The notes under the pieces were generated by a model that was not told the origin of the DNA, made no database searches, and worked only from the letters and a program-made list of their open reading frames with translations. From the NCBI GenBank assembly GCA_045657945.1, contig JAZOUB010000023.1:1-64000 (forward strand): a stretch of 64,000 nucleotides of DNA. The letters are read 5' to 3'. The stretch's first letter is position 1, and each line of letters begins with the position of its first letter. Position numbers and translations under genes: made by a program. Of the stretch, positions 42,710 to 52,387 are shown in pieces. Origin of the DNA: HGM04593 sp045657945 (lineage in GTDB: Bacteria; Bacteroidota; Bacteroidia; Bacteroidales; Bacteroidaceae).

Positions 42710-44830
42710 TTAAAGCCATTTAGCCAACCATGCGAAGAATGTGCGCTGCCACAGGATACCGTTCTGTGGTTTCAGCACCCAGTGGTTCTCGTCGGGGAAC
42801 AGGAGCAACTGTGCAGGGATGCCCTTGAGGCGTGCTGCGTTGAATGCTGCCATTGACTGCGATGAGAGGATGCGATAGTCGCGGTCGCCGTGGATGAGCA
42901 GGATTGGTGTGTCCCACTTGTCAACGAACTTGTGTGGTGAGTTTGCGTATGAACGCTTCACACCCTCGCTCTGCTCGTATGGTGCTCCGCCCAAATCCCA
43001 GTTGGGGAACCAGCTCTCCTCGGTCTCATAGTACTGCTGCTCCATGTTGAAGAAACCGTCGTGTGCAATGAATGCCTTGAAACGCTTCTCGTGATGGCCG
43101 GCAAGCCACATTGCCGAGTAGCCGCCGAAGCTTGCGCCAACGCAACCCAAACGGTCGGTGTCCACGTATGGCTCCTGGCAGATGTCGTCTATTGCTGTGA
43201 GTAGGTCGCTCATGCAGTTGCCGCCATAGTTGGTGCTGATCTCCTCGTTCCATGCGAGTCCGAATCCGGGGAGTCCGCGGCGGTTAGGGGCGATGATGAT
43301 GTAGCCGTTGGCTGCCATTATCTGGAAATTCCAACGGAAACTCCAGAACTGGCTCACGGGTGACTGTGGACCGCCCTCGCAGAAGAGCAGGGTAGGGTAC
43401 TTCTTCGCAGGGTCAAAGTGTGGAGGGTATATTACCCATGAGTGAAGGTCCTTGCCGTCAACGGTCTTGCACCAGCGTGCTTCTACCTTGCCTGTAGCTA
43501 TCTGGTCAAAGATGTGTTTGTTCTCGAATGTGAGCTGCTTAACTTCGGCGCCGGCCTTTGCCTTCATTGTGTAGATGTCGGCAGGTGCGCTCATTGAAAC
43601 GCGTGTCATGATAAGGTTCTTGCCACCGAGCATTGCTACTGAGTTGTAGTCGTGGTCGCCCTCGGTCATCTTTGTGAGCTTGCCCTTGAGGGTGATGTTG
43701 TATACCTGTGTTGTGCCGTGCCATGTACCTGTGAAGTAGAGGCTCTTGCTGTCGGGTGCCCAGCAGTAGCTGTCAACATTGCTGTCGAATGCTGTAACAC
43801 CGTTTGCATCGGGCATGCCTGTGAGGTATGTGCGCTCGCCGGTTGCAAGGTTCATTACGCTAAGGCGTATCTGGTCGCTCTCATATCCGTCGCGTGCCAT
43901 GCTTGTCCATGCAATCATTTTGCCGTCGGGCGAGAACTGTGGCGCGTTGTCATAGCCATAGCTTGAACGCTCCTCGTCGAGCTTGCACAGGTTTATTGTT
44001 GTGCCGTCTGCAAGGTTATAGAGGTAAATATCGGTGTCGGTGCTCAATGTGTAGTCACGACCGCTCTTCTTTACGCATGAGTATGCTATCTGTTTTGAGT
44101 CGTTGCTCCATGCGAGCTGCTCTGCGCCACCGAACGGGCGGTTAGGGCAGTCATATACTGTACCCTCGAGCATGTCCTTGCCCTCGTCGATTGATGTGCC
44201 GTCGAAGTTCGCGATGAAGGGGTGGGGGGCATCGTTGAGCCACTCATCCCAGTGCTTGTACATGAGGTCATCTACCACAAAGCCCTTTGCAAGTGGAAGG
44301 TCGGGGTGGATGTCGGCAGTCGTGGGCTTTGTCTTGATGCGCTTGATAAGGATTACCTTTGTCTCATCGGGTGAGAACAGGAAACCCTCGATGTCGCTGG
44401 CATCGTTTGTGAGCTGTTTGCGCTCTGTGCCGTCGGCGTTCATCTCCCACACCTGGCTGCTGCCGCTCGCATTTGAAAGGAATGCAATCTTTGTGCCGCC
44501 CTTTATCCATGCTGCGCTGCTCTCGTTGGCAGTGGTTGTTGTCAACTTTGTATCATTGCTGCCGTCTGCACCCATAATATTAAGAGTGTGGTGGCTCTTG
44601 TTCTGCTCAACGCTGTAGTAACTTACACCGTAGACAATCTCTTTTGCGTTTGGTGACACGCTCACCTCTCCAATGCGTCCCATTGCCCAAAGTGCTTCGG
44701 GGGTCATCAGGCCGCCCTCTATCTTTATGTCGGACTTGCCGATAGGCTCTGCATTGCTGCCGTCATTGGCTGCTGTAGCAGCGCCTGTAATTGCTAATGC
44801 TGCCATAATTGCTATGCTCTTTTTCATCAT
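42710..44830 (-). CDS. S9-family peptidase (acylaminoacyl/dipeptidyl type), secreted
   Basis: 706 residues with a signal peptide (1-20, TGAATA). Residues ~45-430 form a beta-propeller with WD40/TolB-like blades (e.g. PNAKEIVYGVSYYS, SPDETKVILIKR). The C-terminal alpha/beta hydrolase domain has the nucleophile Ser567 in GASFGGYSA, the acid in HGDRDYRIL and the His in DENHWVLK. It should release di- or oligopeptide ends or acyl residues from peptides in the periplasm. The MFS gene lies 64 bases downstream in the same direction and might import the products (inference). Confidence 0.93.
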   Translation of the reverse strand: MMKKSIAIMAALAITGAATAANDGSNAEPIGKSDIKIEGGLMTPEALWAMGRIGEVSVSPNAKEIVYGVSYYSVEQNKSHHTLNIMGADGSNDTKLTTTTANESSAAWIKGGTKIAFLSNASGSSQVWEMNADGTERKQLTNDASDIEGFLFSPDETKVILIKRIKTKPTTADIHPDLPLAKGFVVDDLMYKHWDEWLNDAPHPFIANFDGTSIDEGKDMLEGTVYDCPNRPFGGAEQLAWSNDSKQIAYSCVKKSGRDYTLSTDTDIYLYNLADGTTINLCKLDEERSSYGYDNAPQFSPDGKMIAWTSMARDGYESDQIRLSVMNLATGERTYLTGMPDANGVTAFDSNVDSYCWAPDSKSLYFTGTWHGTTQVYNITLKGKLTKMTEGDHDYNSVAMLGGKNLIMTRVSMSAPADIYTMKAKAGAEVKQLTFENKHIFDQIATGKVEARWCKTVDGKDLHSWVIYPPHFDPAKKYPTLLFCEGGPQSPVSQFWSFRWNFQIMAANGYIIIAPNRRGLPGFGLAWNEEISTNYGGNCMSDLLTAIDDICQEPYVDTDRLGCVGASFGGYSAMWLAGHHEKRFKAFIAHDGFFNMEQQYYETEESWFPNWDLGGAPYEQSEGVKRSYANSPHKFVDKWDTPILLIHGDRDYRILSSQSMAAFNAARLKGIPAQLLLFPDENHWVLKPQNGILWQRTFFAWLAKWL

Positions 44831-44985
44831 TGCTTTATATATGTTTTAGTTTATGCTCGAAATTGTATAAATATAAATTTTGCCACACTCTATGCAAAAT
44901 TGTTGCAAATTTACTCATAAAAATCTTTATATGCAATTATTAAATCCTAAAATTACGCGCGCAAACAATATTAAATAGTTAAAGG

Positions 44986-45015
44986 TTGTTATTTCTCTTT
45001 TTTTGCCTATTTTTG
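44986..45015 (+). promoter_or_regulatory. Promoter of the GH2 gene
   Basis: TTG (44986-44988), 19 bases, TATTTTTG (45008-45015), exact -7 match. Excludes the frame start at 45003. Confidence 0.7.
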
Positions 45016-45068
45016 CAAAGATTATATGCATATTGCATAAAATGAATAAAAACTATAATATGAACTAC

Positions 45069-48000
45069 ATGAAAAAAATCTTTCTTTTTGTCGCGATGCT
45101 GCTTGTGACATCGGTCACTATGGCGGCGTCATTCCCACAGGCCGACGGTGTGTATCGCCTGGTGAATGTGGCAACCGGCAAGGCTGTCACTAACGGTAAT
45201 GTAGCAGCGCACAACACCTATCTGAGTGTTGCCGATGTCGATGACACCTCTTTGGGACAGGAATGGACTTTTGTCTCTTTGTCGGACAAGGAGCTTGCTT
45301 TCGTGCTTTATAACGAGAACTACGGACAGGCTGTGGATATGGCCTTGTCATCCGGTACTCCCGGCAAGCTTCTGCAGTGGGAGGCAACCTGTACCGACAA
45401 CCAGTCATTTGCTGTGAATGTTGTTGATGCATCGGCAGGTGTAGTGCAGTTGCTGTGCAAGGGTGACCGCGAACTGGTACTCAAGGTGCAGGGTGACGGC
45501 TCGTTGCTCATGGAAAAGAATGCATCGGGTGAGTACACACATTTCCGTCTGGAATATGTGAAGCAGAACAAGGTGGATTATCTGCCTGTGATTGACCGCT
45601 ATTTCATTATACGCGAGCAGGGAAGCGGCTATGCACTCAACACTCGTGGCAATAATGCCAACAATGCAAGAGTGTATATTGATGAGTATGACGAGAACAG
45701 CAAGGAGAACTTTGTGTGGCAGTTGCGCCGTACGGCAGCAAATGCCGAGTATTGCCAGTTCTATGGCCCTTACTTCGGCAAGGCTATCGATGTTGCCCTC
45801 AGTGGTGTGAAATATCCCTTGCTTTGGGATCCTTCATACAGTAACGAGAACCAGCAGCTGCGCTTTATCTCCGAAGAGGGCAAAAAGGGTGTATATCGCA
45901 TCCAGGTGAAGACAAGCGGTTCATGGCATAGCCTCAAGGCCGAAGGCAATAACCTGTCAATGGTTTCGGGTTATGGCAGCGGCTCGTTGTTCACACTTGA
46001 AGAGGTGGAGGCTGATGATGTGCCCATGGCAAATGTGTGGGAGGATGAGACCTTCTTTGGCGAGAACAAGGAAGATGGTCATGCTACATATATGCCATAC
46101 GAATCGGTTGCTAAGATGAAAGCCGATGCGCGCTATGAACTGCCATGGCTCGACCCGGAGAATGCCGAGTTCATGAGCCTCAATGGTATGTGGAACATCA
46201 ATTGGGTTGAGACAATCGCACAGCGCCCCGGCAAGGATGCCTTCTGGGGTGACGATGTGGATGTTTCGGCCTGGAATACAATAAAGGTTCCATCTTGTCT
46301 TGAGATGGAGGGCTATGGTGACCCAATGTATGTAAATGTGAACTATCCGTTCAAGAACAATCCTCCGCTCATTGAGATGAAGGATGGTCTTTTGAACTCT
46401 GTAGCTTCTTATCGCAGAGACTTTGAACTCCCTGCAAACTGGGGCGACAAGCGCGTGTTCCTGCACTTTGACGGTATCTATGGTGCAGCTTTCATCTGGA
46501 TGAACGGCAACTATGTGGGCTATACACAGAGCGGCAACAACGATGCCGAGTTCGATGTTACAGCTCACTTGCGCGAGGGCAAGAACAATGTCAGTGTTCA
46601 GGTTATCCGCTGGAGCGATGCATCGTATCTCGAAGGTCAGGATATGTGGCACATGAGCGGTATTCACCGTGATGTGTTCCTCTTTGCCGCACCAAAGACT
46701 TTTGTACGCGACCACTACATCACAAGCAATCTTTCTGCAGCCGATGGCTACAAGGCCGGTTCAATGAATGTGGCTGTTGAGATGGACAACCGCGATGGTG
46801 CCGCTGTTGCAAAGAGCGTTGAGGTTGCATTGATTGCCCCGGACGGAAGCGAGGTGGCTAAAAAGGATGTTGTATTTGAGTTTGCCGCAGGCGAAACTGT
46901 GAAGAATGCAAATCTCTTCTTTGAGAACCTTGCAGGTTTGAAGCTGTGGAGTGCCGAGGTTCCAAGCCTTTACACTGTTGAGGTGGTGCAGAAGGATGCT
47001 TCCGGCAACGAGGAACATGTGTTCTCTACAAAATATGGTTTCCGTCACATTGAGATAAAGGAAGGTCTTGTATATGTAAATGGCGAGAAGGTGTTGTTCA
47101 AGGGTGCAAACCTGCAGGATACACACCCTGTAACAGGTCGCTCGGTCGATGTTACCACAATGCTTACCGATGTGAAGATGATGAAGCAGGCAAACATGAA
47201 TACCGTGCGTACAAGTCACTATCCACGTCAGGCAAAGATGAACGCAATGTTCGACTACTATGGTCTCTACTGCATGGATGAGGCCGATTTGGAGTGTCAC
47301 AAGAGCTGGGAGGACGGTGGCGAAAAGGGTGGTATCACCAATGAGGACAGCTGGAAGGCGCAGTTCATTGACCGCACCGTGCGCATGGTCTATCGCGACC
47401 GCAACTTCCCCTCAATCATCTTCTGGTCGCTTGGTAACGAGAGTGGTGGTGGAAAGAACTTCGGCCACACATATGCTGCTGTACGTGCACTCGACCCACG
47501 CCCAATACACTACGAAGGTGCTTCACGCGCAGGAACAGCGCATACTGACATCTATTCCGAGATGTATCCGCTTTTGACTGAGGTTGATGACCATGCCAAT
47601 GGAAAGGTTGACAACAGTTATCCATTTTACACTAACGCCCAAGGACAACCATACTTCATGTGTGAGTATGCCCATGCCATGGGTAATGCAGTGGGTAACC
47701 TTCAGGAGTACTGGGATGCCATTGAAAGCAGCAAGTATGGTATCGGCGGTTGCATCTGGGACTGGGTTGACCAGTCAATCTATGCTGCCGAGGATATAAA
47801 GAACGGAAACTTTGAGGTTGACGGCATGAACAAATACCGTACAGGTTCCGACTATCCCGGTCCTCACCAGGGTAACTTTGTGAACAACGGTCTTGTTACA
47901 GCCGACCGTGCATGGAGCCCCGAGCTGACAAATGTGAAGTATGTATATCAATACATCAAGTTCCTCTCTTTCGACGCTGCAGCAAAGCAGTTGACAATAA

Positions 48001-49385
48001 AGAATAACTACGATTTCATCTCACTCGATGGCTTCTATCTGCGTTATGCGGTTCTTGCCGACGGTGTCGAGGTTGAGAACGGTATTGTAGAGATGCCTGC
48101 TTTGGCTCCGAATGCCGAGGGCGTTGTGTCATTGCCTTATAGCGCAACAGCTGCCGAGGGCGTTGAACTGATGCTGAATGTTGAAATTTGTTACAAGGAT
48201 GCCCAGACTTGGGTTGACAGGGATTATGCAATTGCAACAGAGCAGTACACACTTGCCGAGCGCAATGCGGCTCCTTTGGCTCTCAATGGTAACGAGGAGA
48301 TTTCTCTTGTAAAGACAACTGATGGATATAAGGTCTCAAGTTCTGTAATGGAGATGACATTCGCATCGAACGGTACAATGAACTCATGGACTGTAAATGG
48401 CAAGACTATTGCTCTGGCAGGTCCCGAATATGACAACTACCGTTGGGTCGAGAATGACAAACCTACCGAATCACTTGGCGAGTACAATGCAAAGAACGGC
48501 ATTACTTCAAAGTCGGCAACATTCACCTTGAGCCAGGATAAAAAGTCTGTCAATGTCGTTATCAATGCAAGCGGCTGGTTCTGTACATACAAGTTCGTAT
48601 ATAAGATAACAGCTGATGGTTCATTGCTCATCGATGCTGCATATACCGTGGTTCCCAAGGATGCGCGTCGCATTGGTCTGTCATTGACATTCCCTGCAGA
48701 GTTTGAGCAGGTAGAGTACTATGCATACGGTCCGTTCGAGAACTATATCGATCGTCGTGGCGGTTCAATGCTTGGACGCTATTATACAACCGTTAGCGAT
48801 ATGTTCGAGCCATATCCAAAACCACAGAGCATGGGTAACCGTGAGGGCTTGCGCGATTTGTTGCTCTTCAACCCCGATGAGGGATATGGTGTCAAGGTCC
48901 AGACACGCGGCGATGTTGCTTTCTCACTGTTGCATTATAGTGACGAGACTTTGAAAAAGGCTAACCACACTTGGGAACTCCAGAAGGGTAATGTACATGC
49001 TCACTTCGATTGTGCACAGAAGGGTATCGGTAACGGTAGCTGCGGCAATGTCGCTACATTGGACAAGTATCTCATTCCACAAGGCAAGGAGTATAGCTGC
49101 TCATTGCTGTTCACTCCTGTAACCGGTATCGAAAGCGGCATTGAGAATGTGACCGAGAATGCATTGCGTTTCAGTGTTGTGGATGGTAAGCTCGTTTGCA
49201 ATGGCAATATCGGTGCTTCCGCACTCCTTTCGGTTTACAACATGGGTGGTGTGAAGGTCGCTTCGGCCGAGGCTTCACGCGCTTGCGAGAGCATCGCTAT
49301 CGATGTGCATCACTTGCCACATGCCTCATACATCGTTGTGGTAAAGGACGGTAATTCGACAAAAGTACACAAAGTTGTACTTTGA
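45069..49385 (+). CDS. Secreted GH2 beta-galactosidase-type enzyme with ricin-like N-terminus
   Basis: 1438 residues from MKKIFLFVAMLLVTSVTMAA (signal peptide); ATG 45042 and 45060 are alternative starts. Residues ~25-305 hold two ricin-like trefoil modules (VYRLVNVATGKAV, YFIIREQGSGYALN). Then come the GH2 sugar-binding, Ig-like and barrel domains (~355-970). The acid/base is Glu791 in WSLGNESGGG and the nucleophile Glu866 in FMCEYAHAMGN, as in LacZ. A LacZ-type C-terminal sandwich (~1090-1345) and a T9SS-like tail (VYNMGGVKVAS...HASYIVVVKDG) end it. Likely removes terminal beta-galactose outside the cell. Related in layout to the ricin-like protein at 2376. Confidence 0.92.
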   Translation: MKKIFLFVAMLLVTSVTMAASFPQADGVYRLVNVATGKAVTNGNVAAHNTYLSVADVDDTSLGQEWTFVSLSDKELAFVLYNENYGQAVDMALSSGTPGKLLQWEATCTDNQSFAVNVVDASAGVVQLLCKGDRELVLKVQGDGSLLMEKNASGEYTHFRLEYVKQNKVDYLPVIDRYFIIREQGSGYALNTRGNNANNARVYIDEYDENSKENFVWQLRRTAANAEYCQFYGPYFGKAIDVALSGVKYPLLWDPSYSNENQQLRFISEEGKKGVYRIQVKTSGSWHSLKAEGNNLSMVSGYGSGSLFTLEEVEADDVPMANVWEDETFFGENKEDGHATYMPYESVAKMKADARYELPWLDPENAEFMSLNGMWNINWVETIAQRPGKDAFWGDDVDVSAWNTIKVPSCLEMEGYGDPMYVNVNYPFKNNPPLIEMKDGLLNSVASYRRDFELPANWGDKRVFLHFDGIYGAAFIWMNGNYVGYTQSGNNDAEFDVTAHLREGKNNVSVQVIRWSDASYLEGQDMWHMSGIHRDVFLFAAPKTFVRDHYITSNLSAADGYKAGSMNVAVEMDNRDGAAVAKSVEVALIAPDGSEVAKKDVVFEFAAGETVKNANLFFENLAGLKLWSAEVPSLYTVEVVQKDASGNEEHVFSTKYGFRHIEIKEGLVYVNGEKVLFKGANLQDTHPVTGRSVDVTTMLTDVKMMKQANMNTVRTSHYPRQAKMNAMFDYYGLYCMDEADLECHKSWEDGGEKGGITNEDSWKAQFIDRTVRMVYRDRNFPSIIFWSLGNESGGGKNFGHTYAAVRALDPRPIHYEGASRAGTAHTDIYSEMYPLLTEVDDHANGKVDNSYPFYTNAQGQPYFMCEYAHAMGNAVGNLQEYWDAIESSKYGIGGCIWDWVDQSIYAAEDIKNGNFEVDGMNKYRTGSDYPGPHQGNFVNNGLVTADRAWSPELTNVKYVYQYIKFLSFDAAAKQLTIKNNYDFISLDGFYLRYAVLADGVEVENGIVEMPALAPNAEGVVSLPYSATAAEGVELMLNVEICYKDAQTWVDRDYAIATEQYTLAERNAAPLALNGNEEISLVKTTDGYKVSSSVMEMTFASNGTMNSWTVNGKTIALAGPEYDNYRWVENDKPTESLGEYNAKNGITSKSATFTLSQDKKSVNVVINASGWFCTYKFVYKITADGSLLIDAAYTVVPKDARRIGLSLTFPAEFEQVEYYAYGPFENYIDRRGGSMLGRYYTTVSDMFEPYPKPQSMGNREGLRDLLLFNPDEGYGVKVQTRGDVAFSLLHYSDETLKKANHTWELQKGNVHAHFDCAQKGIGNGSCGNVATLDKYLIPQGKEYSCSLLFTPVTGIESGIENVTENALRFSVVDGKLVCNGNIGASALLSVYNMGGVKVASAEASRACESIAIDVHHLPHASYIVVVKDGNSTKVHKVVL

Positions 49386-49402
49386 TTGATATGAATATAC
49401 AT

Positions 49403-49437
49403 AAAATCCGGCATCCGTTTGGGTGTCGGATTTTTGT
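49403..49437 (+). terminator. Terminator of the GH2 gene
   Basis: AAAATCCGGCATCC pairs with GGGTGTCGGATTTT (one mismatch), followed by T, 18 bases past the stop. Confidence 0.82.
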
Positions 49438-49518
49438 GTATTTATCTCTCTGATTCTAATGAATGGGGTGTAAAAGTGACAAAATTTAAATCATTTTGTA
49501 ATTTTTGTATAAAAAATG

Positions 49519-49548
49519 TTTGTGTTTTAATGATTTGATGTAATTTTG
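49519..49548 (+). promoter_or_regulatory. Promoter of the small lipoprotein at 49624
   Basis: TTTG (49519-49522), 18 bases, TAATTTTG (49541-49548), exact -7 match; 75-base leader. Confidence 0.65.
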
Positions 49549-49623
49549 CAAAGAAAATTAAGAAAAGAGGTAACCGAAACGCTATGAAGGGAGTAGGTGA
49601 CATGAAACTAATACAATAAAGTT

Positions 49624-49863
49624 ATGAAGAAGTTTTTCTATGTAGCAGTATTGGCACTTGCATTTGCATCTTGTGGCCAGGCTGAGAAGAAGGCTGAGAA
49701 TGCTGAGGAACCAAAGGCAAACACTGAGACTCAGAATGTAACTGTAAGCGAGGATGGCCAGCAGGCTCAGGAGAATGCAGTGGCAACTGAGAACCTTCCA
49801 GAGGAGATGGAGGTTGCAGCAAAGAAAGAGGCTGTAAAAGAGGCTGTTAAGGGTACTATCTAA
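49624..49863 (+). CDS. Small acidic lipoprotein
   Basis: 79 residues, lipobox ending at Cys17 (AFASCGQ). The mature 63 residues are almost free of aromatic residues, rich in Glu, Ala, Lys and Gln (AEKKAENAEEPKANTETQ, then AAKKEAVKEAVKG), so disordered or helical. Nothing indicates a specific function; an abundant envelope lipoprotein is plausible, given the strong promoter and its own terminator. Confidence 0.7.
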   Translation: MKKFFYVAVLALAFASCGQAEKKAENAEEPKANTETQNVTVSEDGQQAQENAVATENLPEEMEVAAKKEAVKEAVKGTI

Positions 49864-49897
49864 TAGTTTGATTAGAGAGTAACTATTACAGGATTAT

Positions 49898-49939
49898 AGC
49901 GGGCTACTTCCCATTGTGGTTGTAGCCCGCTTGTTTTTT
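49898..49939 (+). terminator. Terminator of the small lipoprotein gene
   Basis: AGCGGGCTAC pairs perfectly with GTAGCCCGCT and is followed by TGTTTTTTG. Confidence 0.88.
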
Positions 49940-50005
49940 GTCTCCCCGATAGCCGTTTTTGGAATCTTTTAAGTTTCCCGATTTCTGTATTCCGAAAAAA
50001 GGTGC

Positions 50006-50013
50006 TATTTTCG
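50006..50013 (+). promoter_or_regulatory. Possible -7 element of mtaB
   Basis: TATTTTCG, one change from TAnnTTTG, 26 bases before the ATG. The -33 region is not clear. Confidence 0.45.
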
Positions 50014-50039
50014 CATAAATTTGATATAGCGCACCAAAA

Positions 50040-51377
50040 ATGATAGATAAAACAGTTTTCAAGGATATGAAGGCGGTGTATTATACACTCGGCTGCAAGT
50101 TGAATTTCTCGGAAACGGCAACGATAGAGCGACAGTTGCAGGATGCCGGTATTCGCACCGCCAAAAGGGGCGAGGTTGCCGACATCTGTGTCGTGAATAG
50201 CTGTGCCGTGACACAGGAGGCCGAGAAGAAATGCCGCCAGGCAATACACAAACTGGTGCGTCAGCATCCCGGTGCTTTTGTTGTGGTGACAGGCTGTTAT
50301 GCACAGTTGTCGGCCGAGAAACTGGCACAGGAACCCGGTGTGGGCGTGGTGCTTGGAATTGACAAGAAGGGGCAGGTGCTCGACTATGTCATAAAGAATA
50401 TGGAAAACGCCAACAGTGGCGAGTGGTTCGTGCAACCGACAAAGGATGTACGCAATTTTGTACACTCCTGTTCGCGTGGCGACCGCACACGCTATTTCCT
50501 CAAGGTGCAGGATGGCTGTGACTACTACTGTACATACTGTACCATACCTTTTGCCCGTGGCCGCAGCCGCAATCCACAAATCTCGGAACTTGTAGAGCAG
50601 GCAAGGAATGCAGCAGCCGAGGGTGGCAAAGAGGTTGTGATAACCGGTGTCAATATCGGCGATTTCGGCAAATCGACCGGCGAGTCATTCGCTTCTCTTG
50701 TAAAGGAACTCGACAAGGTAGAGGGTGTATCCCGTTACCGCATATCATCCATTGAACCTAATCTGCTCACTGATGAGATAATAGATTATGTAGCACAGTC
50801 GCGTGCATTCATGCCGCATTTCCACATTCCGCTACAGGCTGGTAGTGACGAGGTACTCAAACTGATGCATCGCCGCTACGACACCTCTCTCTTTGCTGCC
50901 AAGATTGCAAAGGTGAAGCAGGCGATGCCCGATGCATTTATTGGTGTGGATGTGATTGTGGGTACCCGTGGCGAGAGTGAAGAACTCTTTGAAAAGGCAT
51001 ACTATTTCATAAAGGGGCTTGACATATCGCAGTTGCATGTATTCAGCTACTCCGAGCGCCCCGGAACCCAGGCTCTTAAGCTTGGCGGTGCGGTGTCGCC
51101 TGCCCGGAAACAGTGCCGCAGCCGTGCACTCATTGCCCTGAGCGAGGAAAAGCGCCTTGCCTTCTATGAGAAGTATTGTGGCAAAGAGGTCAAGGTGCTT
51201 TTTGAGAAACCACGCTCCGGAATGCCCATGGGTGGTTTTACAGATAACTATATCCGTGTGGAGACTGCTGCCGATTCTTCGCTGGTCAATCGCATTGTAC
51301 GTGTGCGTCTTGGTGGTTTCAATGAAGACAAGTCGGCGTTGTTGGTGGATGAGGTAATTGCTGTTCTCGATAAATGA
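50040..51377 (+). CDS. mtaB: tRNA t6A37 methylthiotransferase MtaB
   Basis: 445 residues. Radical-SAM enzyme that turns t6A37 of tRNA into ms2t6A. The N-terminal UPF0004 domain holds three cluster Cys (LGCKLNFSET, VNSCAVT, TGCYAQ). The radical-SAM CxxxCxxC is in DGCDYYCTYCTIPFARG (~156-172), and a C-terminal TRAM domain follows (~375-440). ATG 50067 (MKAVYYTLGCK) is also a possible start. Pairs functionally with tsaC at 34227, which makes its substrate modification. Overlaps the next gene by ATGA. Confidence 0.93.
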   Translation: MIDKTVFKDMKAVYYTLGCKLNFSETATIERQLQDAGIRTAKRGEVADICVVNSCAVTQEAEKKCRQAIHKLVRQHPGAFVVVTGCYAQLSAEKLAQEPGVGVVLGIDKKGQVLDYVIKNMENANSGEWFVQPTKDVRNFVHSCSRGDRTRYFLKVQDGCDYYCTYCTIPFARGRSRNPQISELVEQARNAAAEGGKEVVITGVNIGDFGKSTGESFASLVKELDKVEGVSRYRISSIEPNLLTDEIIDYVAQSRAFMPHFHIPLQAGSDEVLKLMHRRYDTSLFAAKIAKVKQAMPDAFIGVDVIVGTRGESEELFEKAYYFIKGLDISQLHVFSYSERPGTQALKLGGAVSPARKQCRSRALIALSEEKRLAFYEKYCGKEVKVLFEKPRSGMPMGGFTDNYIRVETAADSSLVNRIVRVRLGGFNEDKSALLVDEVIAVLDK

Positions 51378-52384
51378 AAGTTGCAGTTGTCATATTGAAC
51401 TATAACGGTGCGTCGATGCTCGGCCGTTTCCTGCCTTCGGTAATCAAGTATTCTCCGGGGGCAGAGATTGTTGTTGCCGACAATGCCTCTACCGATGACT
51501 CTGTCGCTGTGCTTGCTGCCGGTTTTCCGTCGGTGCGCGTGGTTCAATTGGACAGGAACTATGGTTTTGCCGATGGCTATAACAAGGCTTTGGAACAGGT
51601 TGATGCAGAATACTACCTGCTTTTGAATTCCGATGTCGAGGTTACAGAGGGTTGGCTCGCTCCAATGCTCTCGTTCATGGAGAACAATCCCAAAGCAGTG
51701 GCCTGCCAGCCCAAGATACTTGCATATAACAATAAGACCCATTTTGAATATGCCGGTGCGGCGGGCGGTTTCATTGACCGCTATGGCTATCCCTATTGCC
51801 GCGGCCGTCTGTTTGATACATTAGAAGAGGACAAAGGACAGTATGACGATGTCTGCCGCATATTCTGGGCAACAGGCGCGGCAATGATGGTGCGCAGTGC
51901 CGCGTTCCATGATGCAGGCGGCTTTGACGGCCGTTTCTTCGCACACATGGAAGAGGTTGATCTCTGCTGGCGCATGCTTGCCCGTGGTGGTGAGATTTAT
52001 GCCGTTCCGGGGAGCAAGGTCTATCATGTGGGCGGAGCGACACTCAACAAGTCCAACCCTCACAAGACATTCCTCAATTTCCGCAACAATCTATTGATGC
52101 TATATAAGAACCTGCCGGTTGCAGAATTGCGTGGAGTGATGCGTGTACGTGCGGTGCTTGATTATGTGGCGGCACTTAAATTCCTGCTCACAGGTGCATG
52201 GGGCGATTTCAAGGCCGTTTTCCGTGCGCGTCGTGAATACAAACGCATGCGAGGTGAATATAGCAGCGTGCGTGAGCAGAATCTTGCAGCAGTGGCAGTT
52301 CCTGTCGTCAAGGAGCGCGCGGCATTCTCGTTGCTGTGGCAATATTACATGAAACGAAAGAAATATTTTTCCCAACTGAAATAA
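51374..52384 (+). CDS. Family 2 glycosyltransferase
   Basis: 336 residues. GT-A fold: KVAVVILNYNGASMLGRFLPSV (2-23), VVADNASTDDSV (~34-45), LLLNSDVEVTEGWL (~82-95; the metal-binding D-x-D-like site) and GFDGRFFAHMEEVDLCWRM (~196-214), the second motif of the rhamnosyltransferase-like GT2 group. No membrane segment; it probably acts at the inner face of the membrane on cell-surface glycan. Translationally coupled to mtaB and 3 bases from the next gene, but functionally unrelated to either. Confidence 0.88.
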   Translation: MKVAVVILNYNGASMLGRFLPSVIKYSPGAEIVVADNASTDDSVAVLAAGFPSVRVVQLDRNYGFADGYNKALEQVDAEYYLLLNSDVEVTEGWLAPMLSFMENNPKAVACQPKILAYNNKTHFEYAGAAGGFIDRYGYPYCRGRLFDTLEEDKGQYDDVCRIFWATGAAMMVRSAAFHDAGGFDGRFFAHMEEVDLCWRMLARGGEIYAVPGSKVYHVGGATLNKSNPHKTFLNFRNNLLMLYKNLPVAELRGVMRVRAVLDYVAALKFLLTGAWGDFKAVFRARREYKRMRGEYSSVREQNLAAVAVPVVKERAAFSLLWQYYMKRKKYFSQLK

Positions 52385-52387
52385 ACG

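Noticed and set aside
45957..46715. 252-codon minus-strand frame
   Set aside because: Shadow of the GH2 gene.
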